From contig CM049397.1 of assembly GCA_026929865.2 (NCBI GenBank), forward strand, positions 31,754,698 to 31,818,697: a stretch of DNA of 64,000 bases, read 5' to 3'. Source of the DNA: Hyperoplus lanceolatus (Eukaryota; Chordata; Actinopteri; Uranoscopiformes; Ammodytidae). Of this stretch, positions 17,723 through 30,900 are shown piece by piece. Every line of letters starts with the position of its first letter. Position 1 is the stretch's first letter. Below the pieces are notes generated by a model. The model saw only the letters and a list, made by a program, of their open reading frames with translations. It was not told the origin of the DNA and did no database searches. A program made the position numbers and the translations under genes.

Positions 17723-17841
17723 TTAACCAACCCTATGATGGGCTATAGCCTATAGGTTCACATCCTGGCTTCGAAAGCATTGGCATGATAGCTTGCACCT
17801 ATTTTAGTACAGTATTTTATTGAGTCATGTATTTTAATGTG

Positions 17842-17844
<3 letters not shown>

Positions 17845-17913
<69 letters not shown>
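17845..17913. repeat. (TG)n microsatellite, about 34 units
   Basis: A perfect TG run about 120 bp beyond the right end of the TTAA transposon. Confidence 0.95.
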
Positions 17914-17914
<1 letters not shown>

Positions 17915-19881
17915 GGATGTGAGTGGACCATCTGAGTCCTTAATAAAGATTATTATAATAAAACACTAAAACTGCCATATTTTTAAATACATACAAGAAA
18001 AGTGGGAAAAAACAGTAAGTAAGTAGTTTGAATCTACACTAAAACAATAAGGTTCCAGTACAACACAGCTCTATACTCTCAGCTTCTAACCCTTGCTGGT
18101 GATGGCTGGAGGTGACCTCGCTCCATGTTGGTACACATAATTACCATTTCCCTTCAGGGGAACCTGTGATCAATGAGAGAGTGACCTTCCCCCTCCGAGC
18201 GCACTTTCTCCAAAGTCAGATAATAAATTGGTTCATCTCACCTCCATGTTATTTAGAGGGCTATTTAGAGGGAGTCCATTACCTTTTTTATGATAAGGAG
18301 GTTCATTCAATTTGCTGGCGGGCCAATAAGAAGTTCTCTATGGATGCACGGCGAGGGCCTCAAGGGCAAGTGAATTATTCCATCAGAAGGCAAAAGACAT
18401 CAAGGTCCTGAGGGGATTTATTAAGCTATGTCACCTCTATTCCTCAAGAGGAAACAATGACTGTAAATGAAATAAGTCACAAATAAGATCCTTCATGCTT
18501 AGTCATGGCTATTTTTAATTGGTTTTAGCAGTTATTGATGCAATTTGTTTTTAATATAAATTACTGTAAAGTTGTTATTGATATTCAATTACATTTTTTC
18601 CAAATATTTTTTGTCCTTTTCCCTGTTTCTTGTCATGAAAACAATACAATATCAAAAATGTCTAACTCAATTGTTGTCCATTCACATAAATGTACACTTA
18701 ACTGATATTAGATCAATGTCTTTATTTTCTCCTTATTCCACATTGGAAACAAACTGGAATGAAATTTATAAGAGAAGCGTTAATGCTTAAAATGATTGAA
18801 TTAATTAAACTGTCTTGTTACTTTTGGCTTTAAAGTTATTAAAGGATAATCCCTCTCAAAGTCAAAGGTGGCGTTCAAAGGATTCACCGTGCAGCTCAGT
18901 CAAGCTGCACATACTGTACTGTATTAATGTGGATGTAATGAGTAAAGCGACATTCACATATGTTCTTGCTTTGTTGCTTATTAAATGTAGCCAAATGAAT
19001 TATAAGGGTCACAGCTGTTTGGCCATTACAACTAGTGATTATAGAACGGACTTCACCCATTGCGGGAAGGTTTCATAATTTAAAAATATAACTACTGTTA
19101 AAAAAGGCTTAATCGGGACACTTGTATAAAAAAAAGCTCCTTTGCACAATATGTCTCAATTTCTAATTCAGTAATTCTCAAGGTGAAATCAGTTTACATC
19201 ACTGCGACATGAAACGTGTGTGGGCATAGCGAGCATGTTTAAATCGGATCTATTTTGAAAGCTCTATGGAAAAGCATCAATGCCTCATAACATAGGTAAG
19301 CAGGATTGATGTTCTAAATTGCATATTTCATATCCCTTTCCACAGCACAGGATGTATTTGGAAATAAGATATGTTTAAAATAATCCCTTTAGGCATGTAT
19401 GAAGCATTTGGTGCAAAGCCTGTCAGCTGCTTCAATCACGTCAGGGCCTTGCCAACATGCTTTTTGTCATTTTGCTGGGGAAAAGGCAGTGGTTCTCTGA
19501 GCAGCAGAAGAGCAGTGGAGTCCCGAGGAGTGTATATAGATGTAAACTTGAAACTCTCCCTTTTGTCACAGAAATCCTATAAACCCATTTTCCAGAGAGG
19601 AAATAATAGGGGGATGACAAAGTAAAATTGACTCAGGCGATGGGAGTCCACTCTCCGTTCTCCTGTGAACTGGGGACGGAGTTTAGAAGAAGGTGAGTCT
19701 GATTCTGTAGTGTTTTGAAAAGTGACTACGGTAATACCTTATGCACACGAGGCCACTGCAGTTCATTATGTGGAAAACTTCACACAATGAATTACCCTGT
19801 CAACCTCTGTATCCCTGAATGCGAAAATCGAAATATGAATGTTAAAACTTTGCGTGCGATTTACAGTAGTAACACTTTCAT
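17914..19881. other. non-coding intron sequence, possible conserved element at 18120-18480
   Basis: No supported gene. The stretch 18120-18480 is of balanced composition, free of simple repeats and rich in short palindromic and TAAT/CAAT motifs. That is compatible with, but does not prove, a conserved non-coding element. Confidence 0.35.
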
Positions 19882-20238
19882 TTAAAGTGGCACTGTGTAA
19901 TATGACATCATCAAGAAAGTTCTAGAAAGTTCTAGAATGCAACGCTCCCTGGGTAACCCCACCCCTTTTGAATAATAACAGAAGCTACAGTGGCCTTCAA
20001 GGACAAGAACAATTCAAAATGTTAAACAATGCACCTGATGACATTCCAACCAACATGGATGCCTCCATAAGACTTACCCCTCAATGTACAAAATGTATAT
20101 TAATATTTGTAATTCTCCGCTCAGGAGGATAATTCAGATTATTGGCAGAGGTGATTTTACACCAATGAGGACATGTTTATGAATGAGGATATTGATTTTA
20201 GCTAATAAATTACTTAAAATGTTACAGTGTCCCTTTTG
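19882..20238. mobile_element. candidate small MITE with degenerate inverted ends
   Basis: The left end AAAGTGGCACTGTGTAAT resembles the complement of the right end, AAAAGGGACACTGTAAC. An AAAG(G/T)G(A/G)CACTGT start is common among short fish MITEs. No clean target duplication remains. An internal 10-bp tandem (AAAGTTCTAG twice, about 19915-19934) is also present. Confidence 0.4.
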
Positions 20239-23200
20239 TAGTCTAATCGCAAAATCTCTGTATATTTACATGTTCACAGGAAAACAGATTATGATAATGT
20301 CAGGAATTTGCAGAATATAGTTATTATAAAATATTTTGTTAACATACAAGTGGTCAAAAACTAGGTTTCTACCCTATACAGGACTGTTATTCCATTGTTT
20401 GGTTTCTGAAGATAACTTATTTAAACTTCTGTAAGATACATTTATTTTAGAGTCATTTTCAAATTTAATCTTTTGAATGAATCAGTTTGGATAGAGGCAT
20501 GTGCTTTTCTAATGGAGTTTCTTACATCCCACTGTGTTACTGCCACGTTGACATTTTCCATGTTTCAGTCATGCTCATGTTCTTGTAAAAATGCTGAGAA
20601 ATCCGATTTATCCGGCTTTGCACTAATTACAGAAACTGGGTTTGTCAGGTACATGACATTTAGAAATCACATTATTACAGGAAATCCGCAGCAACCCGGT
20701 TAGTCATGTGTCTGCACAATAAATAGCTGTTTCCACCTCTGCTCCCTCTTTTCAGTATTGCAAAAAACTCTTTAAAAAAACAACTATTTACATTGCATTT
20801 ATACACTACTACTACTACTACTAATGTGTTGCGCTGAATACATTTTGAGTGAAAAGTAATTGCTGGCAGGACATTTTTATTGTGTGTTATTATGTTGGTA
20901 TGTGTATCGCACCCACGTCGAAGAAAGGTGGTCGGGTTTGCTGAGGGGCGTTAAAGGTAAGCAGTTAAGCACCTGGTTTAGTTTAGGCAGCAACAGTACT
21001 GTGGTAAAGGTGAGGGAATTATTGTTATTTTGATTAAATGCAACAAAAAAAAGAAAAGAGTAAATAAGTTACAGAATGTCTTGTGCTTGTAAATATTTGT
21101 ATTTTTCATAATCAAAAACTATGGTACTCAAACCTCAATAAAGTGCTTCATGCTCATAAACATAATAATGAAGAGTGTTAATCATGCCTGTGAGTCGATA
21201 TTGTGGGAAAACAAATTAAATACATGATTTTGCAGATATGCAGTAGAATCATCTCATTATGTTAATGTTTTCCTCTGGGGAACTCTGTCTTTGTTCTAAA
21301 TACAGTCAGAAATTCACCTTTAACTCAACTTAACAAATTAAAGACACGGTAGAGTTGCATAGAATTTAAATCAACATAAATCTTTGGAACTTTTGCAAAA
21401 CCTTTTCACGTCCCAGAAAAAAAATGTTGGTCCGGAGGGTGATGGGGAACATAGCTTTACGCCAGGATTAGAGCTGATAGCACAGGCGGTCATCCACCAT
21501 GATGACCTGAGGGCTAAGACGCAACCATGCTAAGTGCCTTTTAAACTTGACTCGTCCAATCTGCCATACCTTAACCTTGGCGGCTGTCAGTCAGGCTAGA
21601 GGACTGTCCTCTTGCCTCGGAGTTTATGAGAAAAGATAGGGTTTCTGCGAGATTATTCCTCCTTTCCAATACCATATTAGCCCTTAATCTCCTGCCTCTC
21701 TCGGCCCATTCTCAACAGGATAAGGTGTCGTTAAGGGCAGCGACAGATGGAGAGAGTGATGCTGGAGGACTTTTACTAGAAGAGGAGTAAATATGTCAAT
21801 CACTCGAAGTGCTGAGAGCTTTCCTTGAAGAGGAGCAGAGGAAAGTCAACAGGCCGACTCTCTTCCGTCTTTAACATCCAGAGCACACGTCTGCCTGAGA
21901 GTTGTTATGCAGAATGACTTTAAATGTTAAAATGTTTCCTTATCAACATAAACCCACACACTGACACACGCTTTGTTTGATTCAAATGCACCACCTGCAT
22001 TTCAAAAGTACTGCATTTCAGAAGAATTTTCCATCAGGTTGAATAACAAGGCGAATGTTCAGAAAATCAAGGACTCAGATAAGTGGATTAAAATTAGACT
22101 CCTTTCTGCTCTTTGACATTGACGTTGATATCTTGGTGCATTAAGTTTTCCCTGCGGCCATCATGATATGGATTATGCCACCAGTCAAGAACTATTTGTT
22201 TACGCAAATCATCACTTGATAGGCCAACCTCTCCCTCTACCTTGGCTGAATATATCAAACACGATGAAGGCGTACTGCGGTAAAATTGTAGCCGGCGGCT
22301 CGATGTCTATGCCATGACAAAATGTACTGCATTCTGCTGCAGGAAGTTCTGAAATAATATTTGATATATAGACAATGTAGCTTCATGTCCAAGTTAATTA
22401 GATCAGGCAGATGTTCTGAAACTCCAGTCGCTGAAGGCATCATGTTTAATGCAAACACGGATCAACATTCTTTCTATTTTTAGCGTTTGAACTTTTGGAT
22501 TCTTGGAATTCAACAAAGGAAATTATGTCTAACTTCTAGCACAGCCTCAATAATTCAGCAGTCTTCCCCGGAACTAGTACCTCATTTAGATGAGGACAAA
22601 AGGTACTCCTGCATCGCCCTGCACGGATCAAAGGCAGATCCTTAATACTGAGCCTCCTGTTGTAGTCAGATCCGGTGTTTTATTGCAACCAGGCTTCCTT
22701 AAACTGTCTTCAGACTCAAAGAGAGTACTGAGACAAAGCAATTATATTTCTCCTACAAGGGCACTGCTGAGCCCAAGTTTAAATTGAATGCCCCAAAATA
22801 ACCGTTTAATTATGCGGCTATCGGAGAGGCTTTCATGTTTTTCCAAATGAATCAGGGACACTGCGATAACTACTTCTTTCATCGAAAAAGTCCTCTTGCT
22901 TCTACCAAAAGTGATAGGAAGCCAGTGAAATGAGCTCAAATGCCAGAGACATAATTATATTTCTTATAATTATGCAGAATATCCCCAGATCACCCTGATT
23001 CCCTGCCAGATAAATTTAATTAGTGGACAAATTCAATGGTACATGCAGTGTCCATATCTTCATAGGGCTTCTTCTGAGGCTGGCAGATTAATTCTGTTTT
23101 TTTTGTTTTTTCTTTTACTGTGAAAGACAAATTTTCATCACAGCAGGCAGTGAAGCTGTTTTGTATTTTTTGAAGGGATTTCAACCGAATCAAAAATAAC

Positions 23201-24272
23201 GAGTAACAGTAGCATTTCAAAGACATGTATATGACCTCATGTGATCATAACTCACTTACTCACCTTTTTTCTAAATATTCCCAGCATTCTGACACATCTG
23301 ATGACTTGTACTTGAACTGTTTTTGTCAAGCCAAGTCTATCACCGAGTTTGTGATTCATTTTATGAAAGCTGCCTATAGCTAAAGAACAGGAGATCACTT
23401 CTCCGTGATGACGAATATGGTTGACCTTGAAGACCGAAGACTGAAAACACATAAAATACCAAAGTACTGCATAAGAAAAAATGGATCATTCAATATTTTA
23501 ACAAGACTAAAGTGCCAACAGCCATGCTAACCACTCTGTAAAGCTGTATTACAGGCACGGCAGGGCTTTTATAGCTGATGCATTTTTTTTTTGCTTTTCT
23601 GTAGTCTGCCAATATAACATTGCATGGTAGACATTTACTTTGCCTCTCTTTGTCATAAATAAGTACACAATCTCTTACATTATAATGACTTCAGCAAATA
23701 TGTTTTGTTGTTAGTCCTTTGGGGCTGGGGTGGCGATAGCTAAGAAACTCTAGGTTTTCCTGACAATTAATTTAAAAGAAGAACGGTAGGCTACTATCAG
23801 TCTAGAAGAGGATTATATCTCCTATTTCCTCTCAGGGGGATTTGGCCAGACAGAACAGTAGATTTCTACTTTACTAGCATGTCTCTCTCTCACTCCGGGA
23901 ACAGCGACAAAACTGTCAGCTCCATTTGTCCTAATCAGTTCTCAGTGGGATATGCAGGCTACTGGAAAGCCATCGAGAATAATCCTCACACACTGAGAAG
24001 ATGAGCGTTTGAACAACATTCTGCACCCTTTAGTCTGCACAGCTCCCTATCAGCCACACTGTCAATCTTGGACCTTGATGTTGACCTTGACACAGCAGCG
24101 TCTTCCACTGCTCAGAAGAACCAGCTTGTTGCTCGGCATACCTGATCTATGTTCATCCGGTGTGGCATTAGCTAGTGTGTGCCTGTGAAATTTGACTGGA
24201 AGCTCTTTAAGGCAGCTTTAGCCTAGGCGCTATACACAATGGTGGAAAAATTGCAACAAGAACTGATATTGA
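20239..24272. other. non-coding intron sequence, short (ACT)n at 20804-20823
   Basis: Only a small trinucleotide microsatellite is evident. Open frames at 20473-20703, 22255-22458 and 23020-23452 show no recognisable domains and no splice support. Confidence 0.45.
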
Positions 24273-24465
24273 GGGGCGCCTTTAGCTCAGTTGGTAAGGC
24301 GTCCCCCTCCCGGGCCGGGCCCAGCAGCAGACCCGGGTTCGATTCCCACCCGTGGTCGTTCTCTGCATGTCACTCCCCTCTCTGCCCCATTTCACCTCTG
24401 TCTCTCTGCACTATCAATAAAGCATAAAAATGCAGAAAAAATATCGTTAAAAAAAAAAAAAAATT
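24273..24465 (+). mobile_element. tRNA-derived SINE (copy A)
   Basis: The head has box A TTAGCTCAGTTGGTAAGG and box B GGGTTCGATTCCC. The body TCTCTGCATGTCACTCCCC and tail TATCAATAAAGCATAAAAATG are followed by a poly(A) run. ATATTGA occurs just before the head and just after the poly(A), a plausible 7-bp target duplication. A second copy of the same family lies at 36795-36975 in the same orientation. The long pol III-type head could be mistaken for a tRNA gene, but the D-loop to anticodon region is a GC-rich insertion that will not fold as tRNA. Confidence 0.88.
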
Positions 24466-26450
24466 ATATTGATAAATCTTGTCCTGTATCTTAAACAGAC
24501 TGCATCCGTGGGAAATGTTTCAATATGTACCATCAAATTGTGGGGTTAATTCACATTTTTACACTCTCCAACTTTAATATAAAAAAATAAATAAAAAAAA
24601 GGTTTCCAAGCTATCTAGGTGTTGGACACTCAGTAGCTTCCTGCCAGTTTTAACAAGCTCATTAACAGGACTCCTGTTTCATAACAGTCAGAAAACCTCT
24701 CCTCTTTCGTAGATTGCACTTTTAGGAGGTTAAATTAAGGAGGATGGTGCAACGTATAACAGCTGTTAAGCTACGATGGCTTTCGGTTCTTTTTTTGGGG
24801 ACTACACAGCTCACTAGGTCAACTCTGTCAAGAAACCTTGCTAATGGTTAGCTGCACAAATTGGCATCTCAAAGTTCACCGAAGTTGAACTTAATGTTAA
24901 AGTTTTGTACAGATTTACTCTGTCTCCCTGAGCAAATCCCCTGTTACTCCTGATTACACTGAGATTAAATGAGTTTGCCATAAAATGTCCCCATTTTAAA
25001 TATGTCACTGAGCCGTTGGATGTATAAACTAAAACAAACTGGCATACTCCTTTATTTGTTGCCTTCTCACACTATAAGTAGCACACTTAGTTAGACAATC
25101 TGAGGATGAAACAGGAGTAAATGTATCATGCTGTCATGTAAGGTCACAATTGATTTCTTCTCAGCCCATCAATAACAGGGCTGTCTCTGTTATTTTCTCT
25201 CTTCGCCCCTCCTGACCCATTCTGTTGCTGTTCACATTTCATTCTTATTCCATTTTAGTAACAAGTCTTTATTTGTCATGTTGAGAATAACAGCTTCTGC
25301 CAAAAAAAGAAGTAGTACATTTTAAAGTGACAACTTCAAGGACCACCCATTAAGCTGAACTAATCGGACACAAATTTGTGGAAACAAGCCAATGCATTTT
25401 ATAGATTTTTTTCTCTGTGATAATGCAAAACTGTGAGGGGGGCACTACTGTCTGTGACTCTGTGTCCATGTTACCATTAAAATATTTCCCAGAACGACTA
25501 AAACTGCTCTAATGACTAGTTGTTATACGCTGGAAGTGTCTTGTGATGGGAGACACTGGTATTGATCAACAACCCAGTCAACCCTTCCCTATAATAGAGC
25601 CTTTTTACTGCTATAAATAACATTATCGCATTGTAGCAAAATGAATGCTGGTTGATTGATACAATCTTTATGCTTATATAATAACATAGGAACAGTAAAA
25701 CACAACGTCAAAGGGATTGATTATTTATGACTGAATATTGGAAAAAAAGGAATAAAGGCTCAAGTGTGATTCTTAATCTATAAATGGCTGTTTGAAATCT
25801 TCCCTTTCATTGATTATAAAGGATGAAATCCAAACCTTTCCGACCCTCAACAAAGCAAAAGTTATCTGACGCAACTTCACCAGAAGGTTTCCACGAATGC
25901 AAAGCGAACTTGTCTTTCACCTGGTCTGAACCCTTAAAGTTGCCATAGTCATGGAATGACTTGTCATTGCTTGACATTTTGTGTCACAAAGCGACGGCAG
26001 AGGTGAAAGCCAGGCAGAAGGAAGGAAGTAACGTAGCGGGCCAATTAAGTCCTCCGCTCCCATCTCCGATTGCATTTGTGACACCAACACCGCCACAGTT
26101 TTCACCCTTACCCTTGCATCAGTTATGCAAATGGTGGCAATTTCACATGAATGGCAGATTGTCTTCCCGAAATGAGGATGGGCAAGTAGCGAAAATGAAA
26201 AATGGAGGAGGCCGTCAGCCAGTCAGCCTTGAAATGATTTAATTTTAAGTGATGGGGAGTTGACTCTGATAAGTTTGCATCTTAATAATGAACACTATGA
26301 CCGCTTCAGGGCTCCAGTTCCAAAGAAGTAGCATACATCGGCAAAAAAATTAAAAAAGGAAAATAGATGAACAAGGCTGACAGTCATGCCCTGTAAGACA
26401 AAACTGAGGCTGAAGCTCCATGTCTGAATATCCTCTGTGAGTTATACAGT

Positions 26451-26454
<4 letters not shown>
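24466..26454. other. non-coding intron sequence, no gene seen
   Basis: No repeat family or protein-like frame was recognised. Overlapping frames at 25917-26242 on both strands have no splice signals. Confidence 0.45.

Positions 26455-26511
<57 letters not shown>
26455..26511. repeat. (TG)n microsatellite
   Basis: Perfect TG dinucleotide run, about 28 units. Confidence 0.95.
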
Positions 26512-26512
<1 letters not shown>

Positions 26513-27681
26513 GCAATCTACAGTAAATAAGATGCTGTGGAGTTAAATTTGCTGCCAGGGGACAAGGGCTTTGGCCTATTATGTAGGATTTTTCAGATTT
26601 TCCAATATGCTAACTCTGGGGTGTGTATGCATATTAAATGAGGCCTTTGCCTCGGTGCAAATGTTCGACTGAAAAAGATTTCAGTCTACTGTCGTTATGA
26701 CTGATTGTGCTTCCTCATGGCACACTCCAGTTGGATGTGGCAATAACTATCTTTCTTTCCCCCAAAGCATCACTGATGTTATTACGATTATGACTTTTTC
26801 AGCTGCTGCATATTCACATTAGATCATTTGTGTCGGGGCTCATCACACAGCAGTCCATGTTATTGTATGTGAGAAGAAGGTTCATACTGTATTCATATTG
26901 CTATTATAAGGTGGTGGCAGAGCATGAACATTTTTCACAGATAATTAATTAAATCAATTAGAAATGCTGCGTTCAGTGGATCTTTCCAAAGCAACAAGCC
27001 GTCTTGACTGTGACTTCTGAGGGAACGCAGGGCTGAGACAGAGGTAGTATTCATTAATGTAATTATTGCCCCATCTTTCCCAATATAGCTCTGCTGTAGT
27101 CTATGATATTCTCAAAGAATACAAAATATATAAATTTGGAATTTAAGATTAAAAAAACTACATTACATTTTTATCTTTCATTATTATCTGCACTATCATC
27201 TGTCTGTGTTTGTATGGTCCCTCGGTGTGGTGCCTCTTGCCGCAGGCCCGATGATTAGCAGTTAAAGTTGAAAGTTGGCTCAAACGTTCTGGGACATCCC
27301 TGGTTAGGGGAGATCTAATAGGTCTTAATGAGCGAGCCGTCCCTCTCTCCAAGTCACAACACTCTCTGGAAATGAATCGCTCAGAGGAATAGGTCATCTC
27401 TGACTGTCTGCAAGATTTACTACCGTCCATTTCATGTAGAGTCGGCAAAGGACAAAGGATTGTTTCAACCTCTCTCTCATCGTCTATTATAAGTATTATT
27501 CAATGTTGTACATTATGTGGCTTCATATAATTCAATTCTCCTTTGGCAAAGCCTCGAGGAAGGATTTCTATTCATGGGTTGGAATATGATATTCACTATA
27601 AAATGTAATAACATTGGCTGCCTCGGTGTCCTGAAATGGACAATCTCAAAATGTCACTCACAGCGTCTCCACTATCATTAT
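26512..27681. other. non-coding intron sequence, no gene seen
   Basis: Nothing supportable apart from short homopolymers; the frame at 27158-27448 (minus) lacks splice sites and known motifs. Confidence 0.45.
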
Positions 27682-27693
27682 TTTTCTTTCTTT

Positions 27694-27761
<68 letters not shown>

Positions 27762-27763
27762 TT
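27682..27763. repeat. (TTTC)n tetranucleotide microsatellite
   Basis: A long homopurine/homopyrimidine mirror repeat. Frames through it give only Phe-Leu-Ser repeats and are artefacts. Confidence 0.96.
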
Positions 27764-27872
27764 TACAGACAGTTCTTACAGCCATGCTTTGCACTGCTGT
27801 TATATTGATTCCCATCCCAACACTTTATTGAAAATAATAACACTTTCTCTCTTTTCATTTCTCATTGTCCTT

Positions 27873-27874
<2 letters not shown>

Positions 27875-27909
<35 letters not shown>
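27875..27909. repeat. (TC)n microsatellite
   Basis: Perfect TC run about 110 bp after the TTTC tract, extending the pyrimidine-rich zone. Confidence 0.95.
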
Positions 27910-27912
<3 letters not shown>

Positions 27913-30900
27913 ACAAAATACAGAAGCCAATTACATAAAGCATTTGTTGCTGCACAGACTCAAATCCACACTGTGTATCACATAAACATGCATTCATTTT
28001 TGCAGGAGGCAAACATGAAAGAAACCAAAGCAAAGATTGTTTTGTTGTCTTCTTTTTCTTTACCCTATTTTTCAGTGTCAGCTTTAACCTCATTGTGTAC
28101 GGGTTCCTCAGTGTCAAAAATGTACACTACATTATCGTCTGATAAAGCCTTTGACTAAAACAAGGTTATGCTCAATGCAGCTGCCTCAAAATAATAAAGC
28201 TGAAAGTCCAATGAAGTATCTGAGGCAGCATGTGTCCGAATGCGTTACTAACATCCCCAGATAAAGACCAGTAGCTATAACATTACAGGGCCAAAGCTCA
28301 ACGAGATGAGACATCTCTAACAGCGTTTGAAAGACTACAGCTAGTGATTCTTGACAGACCCTCAGAGTCTGTGTCAAACAAACTACTGAGAAAATATTTT
28401 TTTACAGGGGAAAGCAGTGTTTTAGATATGTTTTTAAGCATTGCAAATGATCCCCCGCCTTTGTGTCTCCAACTTTTATATTTATTCTTGCAGAGTCTGC
28501 ACTCGACAAACTGACAAAATAAAAAGTGTGCACGCACGCACACACCACAATTTACCATAGTAATGGACTTGAATGCCATGAGTCTTTTAAATGTCAGAGC
28601 ACTCGTTTTTAACATAAAATAAGTGCAGCCAGGTGCAGAACGGATCCACATTGCACTGGTTCAGTGTGGATTTGTATACACAAACAGTTCAACTTCCAAT
28701 GAACCAGACAATAAACTTTGAAATGGAGCTAATGTTATGTTTTCCCTGTTATGATTATGAAATGAAACCAACTCAGGCGTAAAAAAGCAGAGCTCAACCA
28801 AAATCAGTTCTCCCTTCTCTGCCACTGGAGCAGAAAATGTCTCTTCGCGCCACGAAAGATTACATTCTCACCTTATGTTTCACTGCTTCTGATTGAACAT
28901 CTACATCTCTGCACGCAACTTTAATAAAACTTATTACATGGCACTTTGAGAATCATATGTAAATCACAGCATTCTACAGGTCTGTTATTTCCAGCAAGAC
29001 AGACCGCTGTCAAGGGCCGTTGCTAAGGACCTACATCATAGTTTTGATGGATCTACAAACAGGGCTACTACTCGTTCAGAAAACACTGGAATACTTTTTC
29101 AACATGACTTTGCATGTATCAGGAGAGCAGGGAACACAGGAGTCATGGTTAATGTCCGACAGGAATCCAGTCAAGACGATGTGAGTACGTTTGGCCGCAT
29201 ATTGACAGTTAGACAGTAACTTCAGGCTGCAGCCCGCAATGTAAATGTTCCGCAGTAATTTTCTCCATGAATTGTGTTATTTATGTTGGGGGATAATGCT
29301 TTGTTAGCTAGATGGAGCTCTTGTTAAACATATTGGCCGATTAGAATTATTATTTGTAGAGTGTGCGAGTCTTGAGTTGTGTTAGCAAAACAGTAGGCTA
29401 GCTCTGTGGCTAACAGCTGAGCCGGAGCCAGACTATTCCCCCTTTACTAGGTCGTATCCTTGGTCGTTCCTATTTACTGGCGTACTGAACTACGTTTTAG
29501 TTACATAAGAACCTAGTGGGTATGCAATGACTATTCCAGTTATTAGACAAGGTCTCAGGGTTGCTGGGGAAACAAGTTGTTTTTTGTTAAACTCTTCCAG
29601 GTTGGCCGCAGCTTGACATAGTAACCGTTGCTACTGAGTGAGTTCCGACCGTGTAGCGGACTGTTTTTGGCTGTTAAAACAACATGTTGCTTCAATGAAT
29701 TGTTTTATTTTTTGTAGTAGCCATGTAATGCGCGTCGGGCTCCTGCTTCAGCTTGTCGGTCTTTATTTCTAGCAAGTGACCCGTTCGCTATACTTTATCC
29801 CTTACATATCGTGCTGTGTGCTTATTGGCATTATCACTGCAGAACATTGGAAAGAAGACTCAATCAACAACTTCTGTACGTGCTCACGGGCATCTCAGAT
29901 AAAGTATTCTCCACTGCATTCACACGTTTTATGTGGTGTCAGTGTTACAGGCAAAATACACTGTGGTCCTATGAAATATGATAGAGAAATACACGTTTGA
30001 ATTGGTGACAGACGGATATGTGTCAGGACAGTCCCTCCAGTGTCTGTACTCCATTTAATCACTTTATTCTTGGGCCTGGAAATTCTTAGGATTTTTACTT
30101 CAAGGCATTAATACTTAAATGCTTAAATGTAACTTCCCAACAAAGGATCTTTCTCACATTAAACCTTGACATTTTATAATCTAAAATATCTCAGGACACC
30201 ATAACTCAAATAAGAGGCTATCTAAGCTCTCTTAAGAAGTAAAACTGAACAGCAACGGTTACTAAATATTTGATTCCAAAAAACACTCGATCTTGAGTCT
30301 ATTTATGTTTCAAAATTGTATATACCTCAAATATCATATCAATTGTCAATAAAAAGGTCAGAGGTGCCAGTTGATGTCTGACCTACATGTCCAGAAACTG
30401 CCTGTCCCCGCCAGATTGTCATTAAACCTGACCTTCAAAGGTGTGTTGTTTTTCCTCACATAGGAATGATCCACAGGATAATTTGCTATGTTGTGACTTC
30501 ACAATGGCCAGCAGCTGCCAGGTGAAGTGCATTTTCCTCACGGGGGTTGGACCGCAGGCTGGGGACCGTGAGGGGGAATTTCACAGTAGCTTTAGGCCGA
30601 CGTTTGAAGGAAAGGGTTAACTCTCAACCCTCTGCATTAATTTTCAAAAATGCTGCTGCTGCTCTTGGGGAATTATCCTTTTGGAATCCCCCTATGGCAC
30701 AGTGTGTGTGTGTGTCCATATGTACTATATGTGCATGCCCATATATGGATGCATGCATTTGCCTAGTATACAGGTAGTAAGCTGTTTATGCACATGTCTT
30801 CTGTTGTATTTGTTCCTCTAAGGGCCAATTCAAAAACAAATAGAGGCACAAGACATCCTCCAAAGGTTTGGTAGTGTATTAGATTATATTGTGATGGGTT

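Noticed and set aside
24273..24360. Apparent tRNA gene (box A and box B)
   Set aside because: The head does not fold as tRNA, is followed by a SINE body and poly(A), and recurs at 36795.
27517..27938. Phe/Leu/Ser-rich ORFs of about 100 residues
   Set aside because: They arise from the TTTC and TC microsatellites and have no splice sites or domains.
29103..29161. Possible plus-strand 5' exon ending at GTGAGT
   Set aside because: Very short, no partner exon, promoter or protein similarity; a donor-like hexamer occurs by chance at this frequency.
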